Assembly (NCBI GenBank): GCA_036644375.1
Contig: JAVXQD010000069.1
Location: forward strand, 1 to 6,427
Direction: 5' to 3'
DNA from: CALWZE01 sp036644375
GTDB lineage: Bacteria > Bacillota > Clostridia > Oscillospirales > Ruminococcaceae
Length of the DNA: 6,427 nt
Of the stretch, positions 4,233 through 6,427 are shown one piece after another. The notes beneath the pieces were generated by a model, which saw only the letters and a list, made by a program, of their open reading frames with translations, ran no database searches and was not told the DNA's origin. Both the position numbers and the translations under genes were made by a program. Each line of letters opens with the position of its first letter. The first letter of the stretch is position 1.

Positions 4233-5255
4233 CTTCTCTTAACAAAATCAGCAGTAAAGGAAGTGCTTATCATCGGCACACAAAAAGACAATGCCGCATT
4301 ATTGCAAGAAGCTGTTGCGCGGCGCATGGGGCAGCTGAACCATATCGGCGAGAGCAAAAAGACGGCGCGCGAAAGCTACAATGCAAAGCTGCAAACACAA
4401 GCAAAAGCAAACGGAGCACCGCCGCCCTCATGGCAGCAATCACCGTTTATCCACGGACTCGAAACGATGCGGCAGTATTCCGCGATTTGCAAGGACTATG
4501 CAAAGTGGCTTGCTGCCGAACACCCCGAAGTGCGAAAGCTGTCTTACGCACACACACACGACTTTGACCGTGAATTTGTGCAGCAGCAAATAGATGCAGA
4601 CAGAAGCGCGTGGACAATCGACCGCACCTGCGCCGCGCTGGCAAAGCTGCATGGCTGTACCATGGGCGAGGTGCACAATGCTCGCCCCGCACGCACACGC
4701 AGCAACATTAAACGCGGACGCTCATACAGCGAAGCGCAATATTCCGACGACGTGAACCGCTATGGCGATGTCGCCGAGCTCTGCCGCTCTGTCGGCGTGC
4801 GCCGCTGCGAGCTGCTCACGCTCACATCCGACTGCTTTGTTCGGGACAGCAGCGGCAACCTCACTCTACAGCTCGACGGTCGAGCCAACAACACCAAAGG
4901 CGGAAAATGCCGCACGGTTGAGATTCTGCCGCAAAACGAAGCAACGGTGCAGCGCATTATTGCAAAATTTAAGCCTTATGAAGTTATGTTTTCCCAGGTT
5001 CCCAAGCGTCTGAATGTGCACGCAATCCGAGCATTGTACGCACAGGATTTCTACAATAATATCGCAGCTGATTTGAATGTGCTGCGTGGAAAACAAATTC
5101 ACGACCACAAAGGGCGGTCGGTTCCCTCTGTATATCATTGCCGAGATGGCAAAACCACGCCGCACAGAGCTTACGACCGCGCCGCGCTGATGCGCGTAAG
5201 CCACAGTTTAGGTCATAACCGTGCGGACGTAATCGCGACACACTATCTGCAATAA
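4224..5255 (+). CDS. Tyrosine recombinase / integrase, complete catalytic set (343 aa)
   Basis: This is a site-specific recombinase that cuts and rejoins DNA through a tyrosine. Catalytic residues, numbered from the ATG at 4224, are Arg193 (GVRRCEL), Lys225 (TKGGKCR), His266 and Arg269 (HAIR), His331 (LGH) and nucleophile Tyr341 (THYLQ). Residues about 75-165 (HGLETMRQYSAICKDYAKWL onwards) resemble the helical core-binding domain. Between HxxR and His331 there are 62 residues against about 23 in XerD, an insertion that includes VYHCRDGKTTPHRAYDR. The protein stops two residues after the tyrosine, so there is no C-terminal exchange helix. The frame is open back to a GTG at 4083, but that segment overlaps RNA hairpins and looks non-coding. 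The start at 4224 has no good ribosome site, so the N-terminus is uncertain. It may act on an element in this region. Confidence 0.88.
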   Translation: MSRLLLTKSAVKEVLIIGTQKDNAALLQEAVARRMGQLNHIGESKKTARESYNAKLQTQAKANGAPPPSWQQSPFIHGLETMRQYSAICKDYAKWLAAEHPEVRKLSYAHTHDFDREFVQQQIDADRSAWTIDRTCAALAKLHGCTMGEVHNARPARTRSNIKRGRSYSEAQYSDDVNRYGDVAELCRSVGVRRCELLTLTSDCFVRDSSGNLTLQLDGRANNTKGGKCRTVEILPQNEATVQRIIAKFKPYEVMFSQVPKRLNVHAIRALYAQDFYNNIAADLNVLRGKQIHDHKGRSVPSVYHCRDGKTTPHRAYDRAALMRVSHSLGHNRADVIATHYLQ

Positions 5256-5284
5256 TCGGGAGCTTAAATTCAGTCAATTTCAAA

Positions 5285-5298
5285 GTGACTTGTGTCAC
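5285..5298. promoter_or_regulatory. Candidate operator overlapping the excisionase promoter
   Basis: GTGAC-TTGT-GTCAC is a perfect 5-bp-arm palindrome that overlaps the -35 box at 5290-5295. A bound repressor would block the excisionase/integrase promoter. Short arms, so tentative. Confidence 0.3.
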
Positions 5299-5317
5299 CC
5301 CGAAAAGTAGATAGAAT
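5290..5317 (+). promoter_or_regulatory. Predicted promoter of the excisionase-integrase module
   Basis: TTGTGT (5290-5295) and TAGAAT (5312-5317) are 16 bp apart, about 44 bp before the excisionase ATG. The spacer carries CCCCGAAAAGTAGATA, matching 15 of 16 bases of the block in the promoter at 534-561, at the same place and orientation relative to the boxes. A GCAAC/GTTGC hairpin (5326-5330 with 5338-5342) lies in the untranslated leader. Confidence 0.45.
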
Positions 5318-5360
5318 TACTTGTAGCAACGGAAAATGTTGCACAGAAAGGGGAAATAAT

Positions 5361-5564
5361 ATGAAACTTTTCACTATAAGCGAAGTAGCAAAAATTCTTC
5401 GCACCAATCCAGCAAGCGTTTACGAGCTTGTTCATGCGGGTTTTTTACCTGCTATGAAATTGGGTCAGTACAAGGTACGCGAAGAATCTTTGGAACGTTT
5501 TCTCGCCGAATGCGAGGGCAAAGACTTTTCGGACTTAAGCAATGTTAAAAATCTAACCGCTTGA
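5361..5564 (+). CDS. Excisionase-like small HTH protein (67 aa)
   Basis: The ATG at 5361 has AAAGGGG (5347-5353) 7 nt before it; a longer in-frame start at 5292 would overlap the promoter and is rejected. The product MKLFTISEVAKILRTNPASV with YELVHAGFLPAMKLGQYKVR and EESLERFLAE is the winged-helix pattern of the MerR-like excisionase (HTH_17) family, nearly all of it in the first 50 residues, with a short acidic tail. Such proteins bend DNA at attachment sites and steer the neighbouring integrase towards excision. The integrase starts 37 nt downstream on the same strand, so the two are almost certainly one operon. Confidence 0.85.
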   Translation: MKLFTISEVAKILRTNPASVYELVHAGFLPAMKLGQYKVREESLERFLAECEGKDFSDLSNVKNLTA

Positions 5565-5601
5565 GCATTAAGGCGCGAATAAAAATAAAGGGGGTGGTAA
5601 A

Positions 5602-6427
5602 ATGGCAAAGCTTAATGTTCGAAATCGCGGCTCAAAATGGGAGTATCGATTTGAAACGGCTCCCATCGACGGAAAGCGCAAGCATTTTTCGAAAGGTGGT
5701 TTTCGAACCAAAGCCGAAGCACAGACGGCAGGCACAAAAGCCATGAACGAATATAACACAGTTGGCGAAGTAATAAAACGCAGCAATATGAGCTTTGCCG
5801 ACTACTTAACGGAGTGGCTCAATTCTTACTGTCTCACTTTGGTAGAGAATACGCAAAAAGGCTATGAAAAAAATATACGCTTGTATATTATCCCGAAATT
5901 GGGAGCGTATAGTCTTTCCTCACTGACTCCGGCCATTTTGGAAAAGTTCTTGTTTGAAATGTATAATAATGGCTACAGCCACAATACCCTCATACAACTT
6001 CGTAGCATTTTATCGGGTTCATTGAAATATGCTGTGAAAAGCAGAAAATTGCTTGCTGTCAATCCGGCCGATGACTTAAACATCAACTTTTCAGCAACGC
6101 CCGATGTTCCTACAAGAACAAATCCACACGACTTTATTCCAACTAAAGCAGAATGGGAGAATATCCTGCAGCGTTTTCCTGAGGGCAGCAGTGCACATCT
6201 CCCCTTGCTTTTGGCATACCGCTGCGGACTGCGTTTGGGGGAAATTTTCGGATTGACATGGGATGATATCAATTTTGAAAATGGCACACTCTCGGTGCAA
6301 AGACAAATGCAGCACGCGAAAAAAGATATTGTTTTCGTGCCGCCTAAATACTTGTCTTGCAGAACAATTCGGATTGACGATTCGTTGCTTGACCTTTTAG
6401 CCCGCACCAAAAAGCAGCAAGAGGCTT
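5602..6427 (+). CDS. Phage/ICE-type tyrosine integrase, N-terminal 275 residues (3'-truncated by window)
   Basis: The ATG at 5602 follows a G-rich ribosome site (AAAGGGGGTGG, 5587-5597), and the frame is open to the right edge. Residues 1-50 (RNRGSKWEYRFETAPIDGKR with KGGFRTKAEA) form an AP2-like arm-binding domain. Residues 63-158 (FADYLTEWLNSY to NPADDL) form the SAM-like core-binding domain, and the catalytic domain begins near 178. Arg211 (GLRLGEIFGL) and Lys249 (PPKYLSCRTIRI) are catalytic candidates. The HxxR, H and Tyr motifs lie beyond the window. The protein would integrate and excise an element at an attachment site, with the excisionase just upstream as partner. It is clearly a different lineage from the recombinase at 4224-5255, which lacks the arm-binding domain. 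Confidence 0.93.
   Translation, partial: MAKLNVRNRGSKWEYRFETAPIDGKRKHFSKGGFRTKAEAQTAGTKAMNEYNTVGEVIKRSNMSFADYLTEWLNSYCLTLVENTQKGYEKNIRLYIIPKLGAYSLSSLTPAILEKFLFEMYNNGYSHNTLIQLRSILSGSLKYAVKSRKLLAVNPADDLNINFSATPDVPTRTNPHDFIPTKAEWENILQRFPEGSSAHLPLLLAYRCGLRLGEIFGLTWDDINFENGTLSVQRQMQHAKKDIVFVPPKYLSCRTIRIDDSLLDLLARTKKQQEA

Noticed and set aside
4547..4559. CA-repeat microsatellite
   Set aside because: Only a short run encoding AHTHD inside the recombinase; too short to suggest phase variation and its length keeps the frame.
534..5317. A complete IS3-family element bounded by the two CCCCGAAAAGT blocks
   Set aside because: The two blocks point outward from each other and no transposase lies between or beside them.
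5292..5360. GTG start extending the excisionase by 23 residues
   Set aside because: It overlaps the predicted promoter and operator, while ATG 5361 has a well-placed AAAGGGG.

Overview
The window looks like an accessory, mobile-element-rich stretch of a low-to-mid GC Firmicute, most likely a member of the Clostridia. The grounds are strong GGAGG-type ribosome binding sites, sigma-A-like promoters with AT-rich -10 boxes, a bacterial group II intron, an Ig-like (BIG2) lipoprotein, and an excisionase/tyrosine-integrase pair of the kind carried by clostridial integrative elements. This is inferred from sequence style only.

Layout. Positions 2-250 (+) hold the 3' end of an unrecognised gene. It converges on a small minus-strand gene (263-502) with its own promoter. 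Upstream of that, on the minus strand, is a surface lipoprotein gene that starts at a GTG at 2421 and has three BIG2-like domains and a Gly/Pro-rich tail. Near its 3' end it is interrupted by a 734-nt group II intron (697-1430) that carries no reverse transcriptase gene. Removing the intron joins codon 331 in frame to a 47-nt second exon (650-696), which adds 15 residues before a stop and a rho-independent terminator. Without splicing the protein ends five codons inside the intron. A small XRE-type regulator (2525-2767, +) is transcribed divergently from the lipoprotein gene and may control it.

From 2825 rightwards everything is on the plus strand. A good promoter starts an RNA of about 155 nt with a long closing stem, two very short reading frames and a strong terminator directly before a gene pair: 3040-3615 (unknown) and 3605-4051 (a divergent, probably catalytically dead RNase H-like fold). 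This looks like an attenuated operon. The pair is followed by a 47-nt hairpin that is fully paired only in plus-strand RNA. Next come further palindromes and a complete tyrosine recombinase (ATG at 4224, end 5255). A second module, excisionase (5361-5564) plus integrase (5602 to beyond the window), completes the region.

The right half therefore looks like the recombination end of one or two integrated elements, with a small unknown operon as cargo or as a control unit. The promoter of the excisionase/integrase module and the promoter of the small gene at 263-502 share an unusual spacer block, CCCCGAAAAGTRGATA. This suggests common regulation or, alternatively, relic insertion-sequence ends.

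The two most noteworthy items are the ORF-less intron that gives a surface protein two possible C-termini, and the structured leader RNA in front of an uncharacterised gene pair.
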